Source: JBFLXB01 sp964570625 (GTDB lineage Bacteria; Nitrospirota; Nitrospiria; 2-01-FULL-66-17). From it: a DNA stretch of 64,000 nt. Location of the stretch: NCBI GenBank assembly GCA_964570625.1, contig CAZMYW010000023.1, positions 1 through 64,000 on the forward strand, given 5' to 3'. Of the stretch, positions 7,405 through 16,701 are shown one piece after another (positions within the stretch are counted from its first letter, which is position 1; every line of letters begins with the position of its first letter). The notes under the pieces were generated by a model. It was given only the letters and a program-made list of their open reading frames with translations, was not told where the DNA came from and ran no database searches. Both the position numbers and the translations under genes were made by a program.

Positions 7405-8082
7405 TTACGAGCCGGACGGAGGACGGCCGGGGCCTGGCTTTGACTCGGCTTCGATCTGCGCGATTTGCTGTTTGACCTCGGCCGCGGCCGGAGCGTCCGG
7501 GTACAGGCGCAACCAGGTGTTCCAGGTCTGGATGGCTTTGGCCTTGTCGTGTTTATCGAAGAGGTACAGGAACCCGAGGTTATACAACGTGTGGTCGTCC
7601 TTCGGGTCGGCGGCCAGGTTTTTTTGCAGTTCGGCCAGCGCCTGGTCGGGTTTGCCCCCGTATTTGTACGCGATCGCCAAATTGGTCCGAACCTCGAGGT
7701 TCTTGGGGTTCACCGCCAACGCGCGTAGATAGAGGTCCTGCGCGGCGTCGAATCGAGAGATCATCATGTTGGCATTGGCCAACGCGATCAACGCTTCGAG
7801 ATCCTTGGGGTCCTTGTCCAGCCGCGCCTTGAACGCCATGATGTCTTCCATGGGGTTCCGCGTGCCGGCCGGCAACGGCCGGTCGGCGCCCGACGCATCG
7901 GGTGTTGCGGACGGTGCGGTCACGGGAGGATGGTTGGACGGGAGCGTGGCGTTTGGCGGGAGCGGAGCCGGAGCAGCGGCTTCGCCGATCGGTTCCGGGA
8001 GGTTATCCCCCTGCGACTTCTGACAACCCGGGGAGATGACTCCCACCAGCGCAACCACTGCGATGGCAACGATCGTTCTCAT
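7405..8082 (-). CDS. TPR-repeat lipoprotein (paralogue)
   Basis: 225 residues from ATG 8082, chosen over an upstream start at 8106 because GGAGG precedes it and it gives a compact signal peptide ending ISPGC (lipobox Cys20). A Pro-rich linker leads into three to four TPRs (LEALIALANANMMISRF.AAQDLYLRAL.VNPKN, then YNLGFLYLFDKHDKAKAIQTW). Same architecture and motif spacing as the 4815-5444 gene. It starts 21 bp after the fumC stop on the same strand, so it may be cotranscribed with fumC. Confidence 0.83.
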   Translation of the reverse strand: MRTIVAIAVVALVGVISPGCQKSQGDNLPEPIGEAAAPAPLPPNATLPSNHPPVTAPSATPDASGADRPLPAGTRNPMEDIMAFKARLDKDPKDLEALIALANANMMISRFDAAQDLYLRALAVNPKNLEVRTNLAIAYKYGGKPDQALAELQKNLAADPKDDHTLYNLGFLYLFDKHDKAKAIQTWNTWLRLYPDAPAAAEVKQQIAQIEAESKPGPGRPPSGS

Positions 8083-8102
8083 ACCCGCCTCCGTGTTCAG
8101 AC

Positions 8103-9530
8103 TCACTCGCCCTTCCCGGCAAACCCGCGTTCGGTCATCCCTGCCGGGTCGAGCAGCAGCTTCAGGCGTTCGGGAGTCACCACTTTTTGCTCGAGCGCGA
8201 CTTCGCGCACGGTTTTGCCGGTGCGATACGACTCCTTGGCGATCTTGGCCGCGGCGTCGTACCCGATTTCAGGCGCGAGCGCGGTGCACATGGCCAGGCT
8301 CTGCTCGATCATGGCCTCGCAGCGCGCTTCGTTGGCGGTCAGGCCCGCCACGCATTTGGTGGTGAAGTTCTTGACCGCCGAGGCCTGGAGCTGAATCGAC
8401 TGGAGGAGATTGTAGGCCATCACCGGCAACATGACGTTCAATTCAAAGTTCCCGGCCTGCCCGCCCAGCATGATCGCGGTATCGTTGCCGATGACCTGCA
8501 CGCAGACCTGCAGCAGCGATTCCACAATCACCGGGTTCACCTTTCCCGGCATGATGGACGAACCGGGTTGGGTCTCCGGCAGGTTGATTTCGCCGATGCC
8601 GCACCGGGGACCTGATCCGAGCCAGCGAATGTCGTTGGTGACCTTGATCAGGCTCACCGCCAGGGTCTTGAGCGCCCCGCTGGCCTCGACCAACGAATCT
8701 TGCGCGCCCTGAGCCTCGAAGTGGTCGGCGGCTTCCACGAAGAACTGGCAGTCGGTCTCCTGCGCCAATAAGGCAATGACCTTCGCCGCAAAATCCGGGT
8801 GGGTGTTGATCCCGGTGCCCACCGCGGTTCCGCCCAACGCCAGTTCCCCCAGCGACGCCCGGCTGTTCTCCACCCGGCGAATGCCCAGTTCAACCTGGCG
8901 CGCGTACCCGCCGAATTCCTGCCCCAGGCGCACCGGCGTGGCGTCCTGGAGATGCGTCCGGCCGATCTTCACCACCCGCGCGAATTCCAGCGACTTGTGG
9001 ACCAAGGTGGTGTGCAGCACCGTCAGCGCAGGCAATAGATCACGATCAATGGTTTCCAGCGCCGCGACGTGGATCGCGGTGGGAATCACATCGTTGCTGG
9101 ACTGCCCCAGATTGACGTGATCGTTGGGGTGCACCAGCTTGGACCCCAGGGTCCCGCCCAGGAGTTGGGTGGCGCGATTGGCGATCACCTCGTTGGCATT
9201 CATGTTGGTCGAGGTGCCGGACCCGGTCTGAAACAGATCCACCACGAACTGCTCGTCCAACGTGCCGTCGACCACCTCGCGCGCGGCGCGCATGATGGCG
9301 TCGGCCTTGTCGGCGGGCAGCAGGCTCAGATCCCGGTTGGCCTGCGCCGCGGCCCACTTGATGAGGCCCAACGCCCGGATAAAGCTCCGCGGCCAGCGAA
9401 GGTCGCTGATCGGAAAGTTTTCCACCGCGCGCTGCGTTTGTGCGCCGTAGAGCGCCGACGCCGGGACCCGCATGTCGCCCATCGAATCCCGCTCGACCCG
9501 AACGTCGCCTTCAGTCTTTGACGTGGCCAT
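8103..9530 (-). CDS. fumC: Class II fumarate hydratase
   Basis: 475 residues, the usual FumC length. It interconverts fumarate and malate in the TCA cycle, without an Fe-S cluster. Visible: TGSGTSTNMNANEV, the substrate-binding stretch HPNDHVNLGQSSND, the GRTHLQDATPV block, and the fumarase/aspartase signature GSSIMPGKVNP. The divergent neighbour is rnd, with a 167-bp intergenic region. Confidence 0.97.
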   Translation of the reverse strand: MATSKTEGDVRVERDSMGDMRVPASALYGAQTQRAVENFPISDLRWPRSFIRALGLIKWAAAQANRDLSLLPADKADAIMRAAREVVDGTLDEQFVVDLFQTGSGTSTNMNANEVIANRATQLLGGTLGSKLVHPNDHVNLGQSSNDVIPTAIHVAALETIDRDLLPALTVLHTTLVHKSLEFARVVKIGRTHLQDATPVRLGQEFGGYARQVELGIRRVENSRASLGELALGGTAVGTGINTHPDFAAKVIALLAQETDCQFFVEAADHFEAQGAQDSLVEASGALKTLAVSLIKVTNDIRWLGSGPRCGIGEINLPETQPGSSIMPGKVNPVIVESLLQVCVQVIGNDTAIMLGGQAGNFELNVMLPVMAYNLLQSIQLQASAVKNFTTKCVAGLTANEARCEAMIEQSLAMCTALAPEIGYDAAAKIAKESYRTGKTVREVALEQKVVTPERLKLLLDPAGMTERGFAGKGE

Positions 9531-9697
9531 ACCCCCCTCCGTGGCTCAGCAGGCGCGGATTGTATCACAACCCGGTCCGCCAGGTGACAAAGGGGGTCCC
9601 TCGCACGGCCTCGACATATCCGGTATAATTCCCAGCACACACGGACCTCTGGACACGCGTGCCAACATGCAGGGAGCATGGGCCGCGACACTCAGTG

Positions 9698-10831
9698 ATG
9701 ACCTCACCGTCGGACTACCTGTATATCACCGAGGCCGAAGACCTGGCCCGCGCCGCGTCCATCTTGCGCCGAGCCACGGTGCTGGGCGTGGACACGGAAG
9801 CGGACTCGCTGCATTCGTACCAGGAGCGCGTGTCCCTCATCCAGATCAGCGACGGCCAGCTGAACGCGGTGGTTGACCCCGTGTTGCTCGCCGACGTGCA
9901 GCCCCTGGCGGCGCTATTGGCGGATCCGGCCATCGTGAAGGTGTTCCACGGCGCGGACTACGACGTGGTGGGACTGAAACGCGACTTCGGATTCCCGATC
10001 GTGTCGATCTTCGACACGTGCCTCGCCGCGCAGGCCGCGGGCGAACCCAAATACTCCCTGGGGGACCTCCTGACGCGCCACTTCGACGTGACGCTGGAGA
10101 AGAAGTACCAGAAGGCCCACTGGTCCAAACGACCGCTGTCTGAGGACATGCTGGCCTACGCGGCCAAAGACACCCAGTATCTCCCCTCGTTGTACGACAT
10201 CCTGCGCAAAGAGGCGGAGGCCCGGGGCCGCCTGCCGCAGATCGAAGAGGAGGGAGAATGGGTCAGCCGGCGCGAGTGGACCGGCCACGCGTTTATCCCC
10301 GACGACTACTTGCGCATCAAAGGCGCGCAGGCGCTTGCCCCGCCCGCGCAGCGCGTGCTGCGGGCCCTGGCGGTGACTCGCGACGGCCTCGCCAAGCGAT
10401 CCAACCGCCCGCCGTTCAAGGTGATTTCCGGCGAAGACCTGCTGGCGATGGCGGTCAAAGCCCCCGCCACGCCCGAGGACCTCGAAGCCCTGTTCCCCTC
10501 GGCCTCGGCGCCCGCCAGGCGCGAGCCGTTTCGATGGCTCGCCGCGATCAAGGACGGGGTGCACGACAACACACCTCTGCCCCAGCGCAGCGGCATGCGG
10601 TTCGAGCCTTTTTCCACCGCCCAGGAGCGCGCGTTCGCGCGATTACGCGTCTGGCGCACCAACCAGGCGAAGGAAGAAGGCGTGGAACCCGCGATGGTGC
10701 TCTCCACCGACCAGCTCAAAGGCGTGGTGCGGGCCTGGCCCAAATCCGTTCAGGACTTCGCCGCCGTCCCCAATATCCGCCGCTGGCAGGTCGCGCGCTA
10801 CGGCGACGCCGTGCTGGCGCTGCTGGAATAA
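9698..10831 (+). CDS. rnd: Ribonuclease D (3'-5' exoribonuclease)
   Basis: 377 residues from ATG 9698. DEDDy exonuclease motifs: GVDTEAD (DxE), HGADYDVVGL, and YAAKDTQYLPSLYD (Y-x3-D). Two HRDC-like helical regions follow, at about 205-285 and 295-377. The role is 3' trimming of tRNA and other stable RNAs. A perfect -10 TATAAT lies at 9624-9629. A six-codon ORF (ATG 9678) preceded by GGGAG ends in TGATG overlapping the rnd start, so rnd may be read by translational coupling; this is inference. Confidence 0.93.
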   Translation: MTSPSDYLYITEAEDLARAASILRRATVLGVDTEADSLHSYQERVSLIQISDGQLNAVVDPVLLADVQPLAALLADPAIVKVFHGADYDVVGLKRDFGFPIVSIFDTCLAAQAAGEPKYSLGDLLTRHFDVTLEKKYQKAHWSKRPLSEDMLAYAAKDTQYLPSLYDILRKEAEARGRLPQIEEEGEWVSRREWTGHAFIPDDYLRIKGAQALAPPAQRVLRALAVTRDGLAKRSNRPPFKVISGEDLLAMAVKAPATPEDLEALFPSASAPARREPFRWLAAIKDGVHDNTPLPQRSGMRFEPFSTAQERAFARLRVWRTNQAKEEGVEPAMVLSTDQLKGVVRAWPKSVQDFAAVPNIRRWQVARYGDAVLALLE

Positions 10832-10966
10832 CCCGCTCGCTATACTCGTGTTGCGCCTGATCTCACGGCGCGTCGGTTGCTCTGCTCCGCCCTCCCACTC
10901 ACCTTGACTTCGTCACGAGGGATGCGCTAGACAGCGCGGGTATCGCCCACCGCCTGGAGAATCGGG

Positions 10967-12052
10967 ATGGATCCCACCACGTTTCGCCATGTGGCGATTT
11001 CCGCCACCGTGTTCGTCGCGGTCACGGTGGCCGCGTTGTTCGCGCGACGGCTCCTATTCGCCCTGTTGCGCCGCTGGACCGCCAAAACCGAAACGGCTAT
11101 CGACGACGTGTTATTCAGCATGGTCCGCGGGCCGTCGATCTTCTGGGCGATCGCGCTAGGCCTGTATATCGGCATCGGGACCTACGTCAACATCGGGACC
11201 TCGGTGCTCCCGCCGCGCATCATCCAGGTCATGTTTTCCGTGCTGCACGCGCTGATGATCCTGTCGTTCACCTTCGTGGCGGCCAACGGGGTGTCGCACG
11301 CGCTGCGTTTCGCCGCTCAACGCGCCGAGCTGCCGCTCTCCGGCCTGACCCAGGTGGTGGTCAAAGGCGTGGTCATCATGCTGGGCGTCTTGATCCTGCT
11401 CGGCACCATGGGCGTCTCGATCACGCCCCTTTTGACCGCCTTGGGCGTCGGCGGCCTGGCGGTGGCGCTCGCGCTGCAGGATACGCTTTCCAACCTCTTC
11501 GCCGGCGCGCATATCCTGGTGGAGAAGTCGATCCGGGTGGGCGACGTGATCCGGCTGGAAAGCGGAGAAGAAGGCACTGTCACCGACATCGGCTGGCGCA
11601 CCACGCGGATTCAGTTGATGCCCAACAACATGGTCATCATCCCCAACAACAAACTCGCTCAATCGCGCATCACCAACTACAATCTCCCGGACCGGAGCAT
11701 GGCGTTTCAGATCCCCATCAGCGTGTCGTACGAATCGGACATGGACCTGGTGCAGCGCGTGTTGCTGGAAGAAGCCACGCGCGGGATCGACCAGATTCCC
11801 GGCCTGCTTCCCACTCCCGCGCCGATCGTCCGTTTCCATCCGGGCTTCGGCCAGTCGTCGCTCGATGTGACGCTGGTGGTCCAGATCCGGGAGTTTGCGG
11901 ACCAGATGCTGGTCCAACACGAATTGCGCCTGCGTATCTTGAAGCGTTTTCGGGCCGAGGGGGTGAACATCCCGTTTCCCTCCCGGACGGTGTATGTCCA
12001 GGGTGGTTCCGGAGGCCTCGCCACGCCCACCGCGAGAAAGCTGGACGCGTGA
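10967..12052 (+). CDS. MscS-family mechanosensitive channel
   Basis: 361 residues. About four to five TM segments in the first 170 residues, ending in the pore helix region ITPLLTALGVGGLAVALALQDTLSNLFAG (Gly/Ala-packed TM3 of MscS). Then comes the beta domain VGDVIRLESGEEGTVTDIGWRTTRIQ with IIPNNKLAQSRITNY, and a C-terminal alpha/beta domain. It releases solutes on hypo-osmotic shock. The stop overlaps the start of the trehalose synthase gene (GTGA), so channel and osmolyte synthesis share an operon. Confidence 0.93.
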   Translation: MDPTTFRHVAISATVFVAVTVAALFARRLLFALLRRWTAKTETAIDDVLFSMVRGPSIFWAIALGLYIGIGTYVNIGTSVLPPRIIQVMFSVLHALMILSFTFVAANGVSHALRFAAQRAELPLSGLTQVVVKGVVIMLGVLILLGTMGVSITPLLTALGVGGLAVALALQDTLSNLFAGAHILVEKSIRVGDVIRLESGEEGTVTDIGWRTTRIQLMPNNMVIIPNNKLAQSRITNYNLPDRSMAFQIPISVSYESDMDLVQRVLLEEATRGIDQIPGLLPTPAPIVRFHPGFGQSSLDVTLVVQIREFADQMLVQHELRLRILKRFRAEGVNIPFPSRTVYVQGGSGGLATPTARKLDA

Positions 12053-14286
12053 AGATCTCGCTGCGCCTGATCGTCTCGCTGGTGGTGGTGCTGACCGCGG
12101 CGATCGCCTTGTTCACGCTGAATCAGACCCGGCGCGAATACGAGCGATCATCGAGCGATCTGTTGCGGCGCGCCCAACTGCTGGCCGAGAGTCTCCAGGA
12201 AGCCACGACCCCGGCCCTGATCAATCAGAATACCGTCGCGCTGAAACGGATCGTGGACCGGTTCAACAACCGGGAACGCTTGGCCGGCCTGGCGGTGTTC
12301 GATCCGGTCGGCATCCCGCTCGCCGCCACCACCGCGCTGCGGGACCCGGCCTCGCTGGTGGACGTGGAGTCGGTGTTGGAGTCGGGGCACGATCTGGCCG
12401 AGTTGGTCGAACGCGGGGCTCACGCGTTGCACGTGTACGCGCTCCCGCTGACCGACGGCGACCAGGTGCTCGGCCTGCTCGCGGTGGTGCACGACGCGGA
12501 CTATATTCGCGCGCGCGTTCGCCAGATTTGGACCGACAACTTCCTGCGCCTGCTCACTTACGCGTTCGCCATCGCGGTGACCACGTTGATCGTGGTCCGC
12601 TGGAGCATCGAGGGGCCCATCGCGCGGATGGCCGAGTGGATGAAACAACTCCGCCTCGGAAACGACACCGCGTCCAAACCGCCGCTTTCGGGAGCCTTGT
12701 TCCGCCCCCTGGCGTCCGAAGCCGCCCGGATGGTGACGACGCTGGCACAAGCCCGCGCCTCGGCCGAACACGAAGCGCGGCTCCGGCTGACGTCGGAATC
12801 GTTGTGGACCGCGGACCGGCTGAAAGAGTTTGTCCGCACCAAACTCCAGGGGCGGGCGTTTGTGCTGGTGTCCAACCGTGAACCCTACGTCCACATGCGC
12901 CAGGGCAAAGCGATCGAATGGGTCGTCCCGGCCAGCGGTCTGGTCACGGCCCTGGAACCCGTGATGCGGGCGTCCGAAGGATTGTGGGTGGCGCACGGCA
13001 GCGGCGACGCCGACGCGTTCACCGTGGATGAACACGACCGCGTGCGGGTGCCGCCCGACGATCCCGTGTACACCCTCAAACGCGTCTGGCTGACCAAGGA
13101 AGAAGAAGAAGGCTACTACTACGGGTTCGCCAATGAGGGCCTGTGGCCGCTCTGCCACATCGCCCACACACGCCCCATTTTCCGGCGCGAGGACTGGGCC
13201 GCGTACCAAGCGGTGAACGCGAAGTTCGCGGCCGCGTTGCTCCGCGAAATCGAAGACAGTCCGGAGCCGGTGGTCTTGATCCAGGATTATCACTTCGCCT
13301 TGTTGCCGAGACTGATCAAAACCGCGCGGCCCGACGCGCGGGTGGGACTCTTCTGGCATATTCCGTGGCCCAATCCCGAAGCCATGGCGATCTGCCCGTG
13401 GCAGCGGGACATTCTGCACGGCATGTTGGGCGCGGATCTGATCGGCTTCCACATTCAATTCCACTGCAACAACTTTCTGGACACGGTGGACCGCGCGCTG
13501 GAGTGCCGGATCGACCGCGAGCGGTTCTCGGTCACGCGCGAGCAACAAACCACCCTGGTCCGGCCGTACCCGATCAGCGTGGCCCCGTGGTCCGAGCCCG
13601 ATCCCGGCCCGCAGGCCCGCGAGGCGCTCCTCAAGGAGTTCGGGCTGCCGCCCTCGGTGCGAATCGGCGTGGGCGTGGACCGGTTGGACTACACCAAGGG
13701 GATCGTCGAACGGTTCCGGGGCATCGAGCGATTTTTCGACAAATACCCCGACTTCCGGGAGCGATTCACGTTCGTGGAGTTGGGCGCGCCGAGCCGCACG
13801 CACATTCCCCGCTACCACGACCTGGTGAGCGAGATCGACGCGGAAGTCGAACGCATCTCGTGGCGGTTTCGCACCAAGACCTGGACTCCGATTCTGTTCC
13901 TCAAGCAGCACCATACCCACCGCGACATCCTTCGGTGGTACCGCGCCGCGGAATTGTGCCTGGTGACGTCGCTGCACGACGGCATGAACCTGGTGGCCAA
14001 AGAGTACGTCAGCGCCCGCGAAGACGGAACCGGGTCCCTCATTCTGAGTCCGTTCACCGGCGCGGCGCGCGAGCTCCCGGACGCGCTCATCGTCAACCCC
14101 TACGATACCGAACAGATGGCCGACGCCCTCCGCTACGCGCTGGGGATGCCGGTGGAGGAAGAGCGCCGCCGCATGGCGGCGATGCGCGAGCAGATCCGGT
14201 CCGCCAACATCTACCGGTGGGCCGCCGCTCTGGTGGCCGACGTGGCCGAGGTCCGGGTGGCCTCCCCCGAGCCGTTCGGCGCGTGA
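12049..14286 (+). CDS. Membrane-anchored trehalose-6-phosphate synthase with sensor and HAMP region
   Basis: 745 residues, against about 470 for plain OtsA. TM1 at about 5-24, an extracytoplasmic sensor-like domain at 25-163, TM2 at 165-184, a HAMP-like linker at 185-240, then the GT20 domain from about 270. GT20 motifs: VLVSNREPY, FWHIPWPNPE, GFHIQFHCNNFL, VDRLDYTKGIVERF and HDGMNLVAKEYVS, so it should transfer glucose from a nucleotide sugar to glucose-6-phosphate. The start is GTG 12049, coupled to mscS. The N-terminal half looks like the input module of a signalling protein, suggesting that trehalose synthesis is gated by an envelope signal such as osmotic stress; that is inference. Confidence 0.85.
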   Translation: MKISLRLIVSLVVVLTAAIALFTLNQTRREYERSSSDLLRRAQLLAESLQEATTPALINQNTVALKRIVDRFNNRERLAGLAVFDPVGIPLAATTALRDPASLVDVESVLESGHDLAELVERGAHALHVYALPLTDGDQVLGLLAVVHDADYIRARVRQIWTDNFLRLLTYAFAIAVTTLIVVRWSIEGPIARMAEWMKQLRLGNDTASKPPLSGALFRPLASEAARMVTTLAQARASAEHEARLRLTSESLWTADRLKEFVRTKLQGRAFVLVSNREPYVHMRQGKAIEWVVPASGLVTALEPVMRASEGLWVAHGSGDADAFTVDEHDRVRVPPDDPVYTLKRVWLTKEEEEGYYYGFANEGLWPLCHIAHTRPIFRREDWAAYQAVNAKFAAALLREIEDSPEPVVLIQDYHFALLPRLIKTARPDARVGLFWHIPWPNPEAMAICPWQRDILHGMLGADLIGFHIQFHCNNFLDTVDRALECRIDRERFSVTREQQTTLVRPYPISVAPWSEPDPGPQAREALLKEFGLPPSVRIGVGVDRLDYTKGIVERFRGIERFFDKYPDFRERFTFVELGAPSRTHIPRYHDLVSEIDAEVERISWRFRTKTWTPILFLKQHHTHRDILRWYRAAELCLVTSLHDGMNLVAKEYVSAREDGTGSLILSPFTGAARELPDALIVNPYDTEQMADALRYALGMPVEEERRRMAAMREQIRSANIYRWAAALVADVAEVRVASPEPFGA

Positions 14287-15090
14287 TTGACCAACGGTCG
14301 CCCGGTCGTTGTTGATCCCGACACGTTGGCCCGGCGACTCGCCCGTCGCCGGGTGTTGCTCTGCCTCGACTACGACGGCACCCTGGTGCCTATCGCCGCG
14401 CGCCCGCATCTGGCGACGTTCGACGCCGCCGGACAACGGTTGCTGCGGGCGCTCGCGCGGCACGTGCCGATCGCGGTGGTGAGCGGGCGATCGCTGACGT
14501 CGTTACGCCGCCTGGTGGGGGTTCCCGGCCTGGTATACGTGGGGAATCACGGCCTGGAGATCTCGGGGCCACGCATGCGTTATGAAACGCCGGTGCCTTC
14601 CGCCTGGCGACGGGATCTCGCGCGACTCCTCGTCTCGATCAAACGGGACGCGCCGCTCGGATCCGTCCTCGAACAGAAAGGCATGACCGCCAGTGTGCAC
14701 TACCGTCTCGTCGCGGCCTCGGACCGCCGCCAATGGCTTCCCGGACTTCGCGCCAGACTCCGCGCCGAGGCTGGGCGCGGCCGGCTGCGGGTGATCCGCG
14801 GGAAAGCCGTGATCGAATTGCGCCCGCCGGTGGACTGGGACAAAGGCGCGGCGGTGCGTTGGGTGTTGTCTCGTCCGGCCCTGGCGGGTCGAACCCCGGT
14901 CTATGTGGGCGACGATATCACCGACGAAGACGCGTTCCTCGCGGTTCGGCGGAACGGGGTCGGCGTGCTGGTTGGACGGCCGCGGCGGAGCGCGGCGCGG
15001 TATCGTTTCAGCGGTCCCGCGGACGTTCGTGCCCTGCTGGCCAGCTGGCTGCAGGCGCTCGATCGCCGAGGGACCGTCCGGGCCCTTTGA
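14287..15090 (+). CDS. otsB: Trehalose-6-phosphate phosphatase
   Basis: 267 residues. HAD-superfamily motifs: LDYDGTLVP (nucleophile Asp, motif I), VVSGRSLTSL (motif II) and VGDDITDEDAF (motif IV), with the TPP hallmark GNHGLEI. It dephosphorylates trehalose-6-phosphate to trehalose, completing the step begun by the upstream synthase. The start is a TTG immediately after the TGA of the synthase; no better in-frame start exists, so coupling is likely. Confidence 0.93.
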   Translation: MTNGRPVVVDPDTLARRLARRRVLLCLDYDGTLVPIAARPHLATFDAAGQRLLRALARHVPIAVVSGRSLTSLRRLVGVPGLVYVGNHGLEISGPRMRYETPVPSAWRRDLARLLVSIKRDAPLGSVLEQKGMTASVHYRLVAASDRRQWLPGLRARLRAEAGRGRLRVIRGKAVIELRPPVDWDKGAAVRWVLSRPALAGRTPVYVGDDITDEDAFLAVRRNGVGVLVGRPRRSAARYRFSGPADVRALLASWLQALDRRGTVRAL

Positions 15091-15136
15091 CACCGGTCGA
15101 TCGGCGCGCATACACTGGCACGCATCCAGCGGCACC

Positions 15137-15583
15137 GTGGACACCAGACACCAGACATCCGCCGGCGGCATCGTGTACCGGCGAAACAACGGCCGCGTTG
15201 ACGTGGTCTTGATCGCCCGCACCAGCCCCGCCAAACGCCGGATCTGGGCCCTGCCCAAGGGGTGGGTCGAACCGGGCGAGACCATCCAGGACGCGGCGCT
15301 GCGGGAAATTCGGGAAGAAACCGGGCTGACCGGGCGGCTGTTGGATCCGCTCGGGCTCATCGAGTATGCATTCTACTCTCCTCGCGATCGCGCCAAAATT
15401 CAGAAGACCGTCCATTTCTTTCTCGTCGAATACCTGAGCGGCGAGACCGCGGACCACGACCACGAGGTCGAAGAGGCGCGGTGGTGGCCGCTGGACGACG
15501 CGCTGACGCAGATGACCTACGACAGCGAGCGGCAGATGATGGTCAAGGCGAAGGACCTGCTCCTGACGCCCCCAGCCTCGTGA
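15137..15583 (+). CDS. Nudix hydrolase
   Basis: 148 residues from GTG 15137; the frame is open further upstream but overlaps otsB with no family similarity. The Nudix box GWVEPGETIQDAALREIREETG conforms fully to GX5EX7REUXEEXGU. The start SAGGIVYRRNNGRVDVVLIAR is typical of the AP4A/(di)nucleotide hydrolase-like branch, but the substrate cannot be told. Its stop overlaps the start of the next gene by 4 bp (GTGA). Confidence 0.87.
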   Translation: MDTRHQTSAGGIVYRRNNGRVDVVLIARTSPAKRRIWALPKGWVEPGETIQDAALREIREETGLTGRLLDPLGLIEYAFYSPRDRAKIQKTVHFFLVEYLSGETADHDHEVEEARWWPLDDALTQMTYDSERQMMVKAKDLLLTPPAS

Positions 15584-16338
15584 GGTCGCCCCAGGGTCCC
15601 GACCTTCCGCTCACGTATACCGCCGTCCTCCGCGGACAACCGGTTTCGTATCGGGTGGTCGTGAGTCACCGGGCCCGATCGTGGCGCCTCTCGATCCATC
15701 CTCACACCGGCCTGTCCGTAGTCGTGCCCATCCGATGCCACCTCGATGTGGACGCGCTGCTGGAGGGACACGCGGATTGGATCCGCCGCGGCTTGGCGCG
15801 AGTCGCCGGCCAGCCGGTTCCGCGGCGCACGCCGTTGGCGCACGGCAGCCTGCTGCCCTACCTCGGGACGGTGCTTCGCCTGGAGGTTGGTGCGGGTCGG
15901 GACGGTTCGCTGCAATGCGACCAGGATTTCGGAATACTCCGTGCCGGCGAGGCCGGTCCTCGTCGCCTGCACCAGGACGTCGAGGCGTGGTACCGGCAAC
16001 AGGCGCCCGCCCTGTTTGCCGAGCGCCTGCAGGCCCTCAACGCCGCCTTAGGATTTCGATTCAACCGAGTGACGGTCCGCGATCAGCGAACCCGCTGGGG
16101 GAGTTGCTCGGCCGCCGGCAACCTCGCGTTCAATTGGCGGCTGCTGATGGCGCCGCTCGCCATCGTGGATTCGGTGGTGGCGCATGAGCTGACCCACCTG
16201 GTCGATCGCAGCCACGCCCCCAGTTTCTGGCGCCGCCTGGAAACGATCGACCCCTCGTACCACACATACCGCGAGTGGCTGCGCCGATACGGCGCGTGGC
16301 TGTCGCTGGGGTGCGAACCACCCCCCGCCCTTCCCTGA
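15580..16338 (+). CDS. YgjP/DUF45-type zinc metalloprotease
   Basis: 252 residues from GTG 15580, overlapping the Nudix stop. The C-terminal half has VTVRDQRTRWGSCSAAGNLAFNWRLLMAP and the zinc-binding VVAHELTHLVDRSHAPSFW (HExxH plus downstream His), defining the YgjP-like/WLM-related family. The physiological substrate is unknown. It is the last gene of the mscS operon by spacing, and a GC-rich hairpin follows. Confidence 0.85.
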   Translation: MRSPQGPDLPLTYTAVLRGQPVSYRVVVSHRARSWRLSIHPHTGLSVVVPIRCHLDVDALLEGHADWIRRGLARVAGQPVPRRTPLAHGSLLPYLGTVLRLEVGAGRDGSLQCDQDFGILRAGEAGPRRLHQDVEAWYRQQAPALFAERLQALNAALGFRFNRVTVRDQRTRWGSCSAAGNLAFNWRLLMAPLAIVDSVVAHELTHLVDRSHAPSFWRRLETIDPSYHTYREWLRRYGAWLSLGCEPPPALP

Positions 16339-16346
16339 AAATCGTC

Positions 16347-16378
16347 GGGGCGCCCCCCGCATGCGAGGAGGGCGCCCC
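16347..16378. terminator. GC-rich hairpin between convergent genes
   Basis: A GGGGCGCCC / GGGCGCCCC 9-bp perfect stem with a 14-nt loop, directly after the metalloprotease stop and before the converging Fur remnant. There is no U-tract, so a bidirectional or factor-assisted terminator is likely. Confidence 0.55.
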
Positions 16379-16421
16379 AAGTCACTCGTATCGCTCGTTG
16401 ATCGCTTCGAGGGCCGGTCGA

Positions 16422-16643
16422 CTACTGGCAGTCCTTGCAGACACCTTCCATGACGACCTTCACCCCCGTCACCCGGTACCCGTCCATCTGCTTGGATACC
16501 CGGTCGAACGTGAGCACGCTGTACGGAATGTCCTCGACCTTCTCACACGTCGTGCAGCGGAAATGATGGTGTGGGTCCACGTTCCAGTCCACGTGAGTTT
16601 TTTCCTGCTGGATGAGCAGCTCCTGAAGCAACCCCGCCTCCAC
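16422..16643 (-). pseudogene. Fur-family regulator, C-terminal half only
   Basis: The frame reads ALVEAGLLQELL, then DPHHHFRCTTCEKVEDI, then YRVTGVKVVMEGVCKDCQ. This is the dimerisation and metal-binding half of a Fur/PerR/Zur protein, with the HHHFRCTTC metal site and a closing CxxC. The DNA-binding winged helix (about 60-70 residues) is missing. The frame continues upstream without a start or any HTH similarity and runs into the mutS2 start region. GTG 16643 lacks an SD. This is probably a remnant after a deletion; a stand-alone metal-binding peptide is possible but unlikely. Confidence 0.7.
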
Positions 16644-16701
16644 CAGCGCGGTAACCCCCGCTTGCCGGGGCCGTCGCGGTGTTGTTAAGCTCGGGCTCGA
16701 T

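Noticed and set aside
12148..14463. A very long (771-codon) frame antisense to the trehalose synthase and start of otsB
   Set aside because: High-GC codon bias leaves the opposite strand open; the peptide is Arg/His/Gln-rich and featureless, while the plus strand encodes an unmistakable GT20 enzyme.
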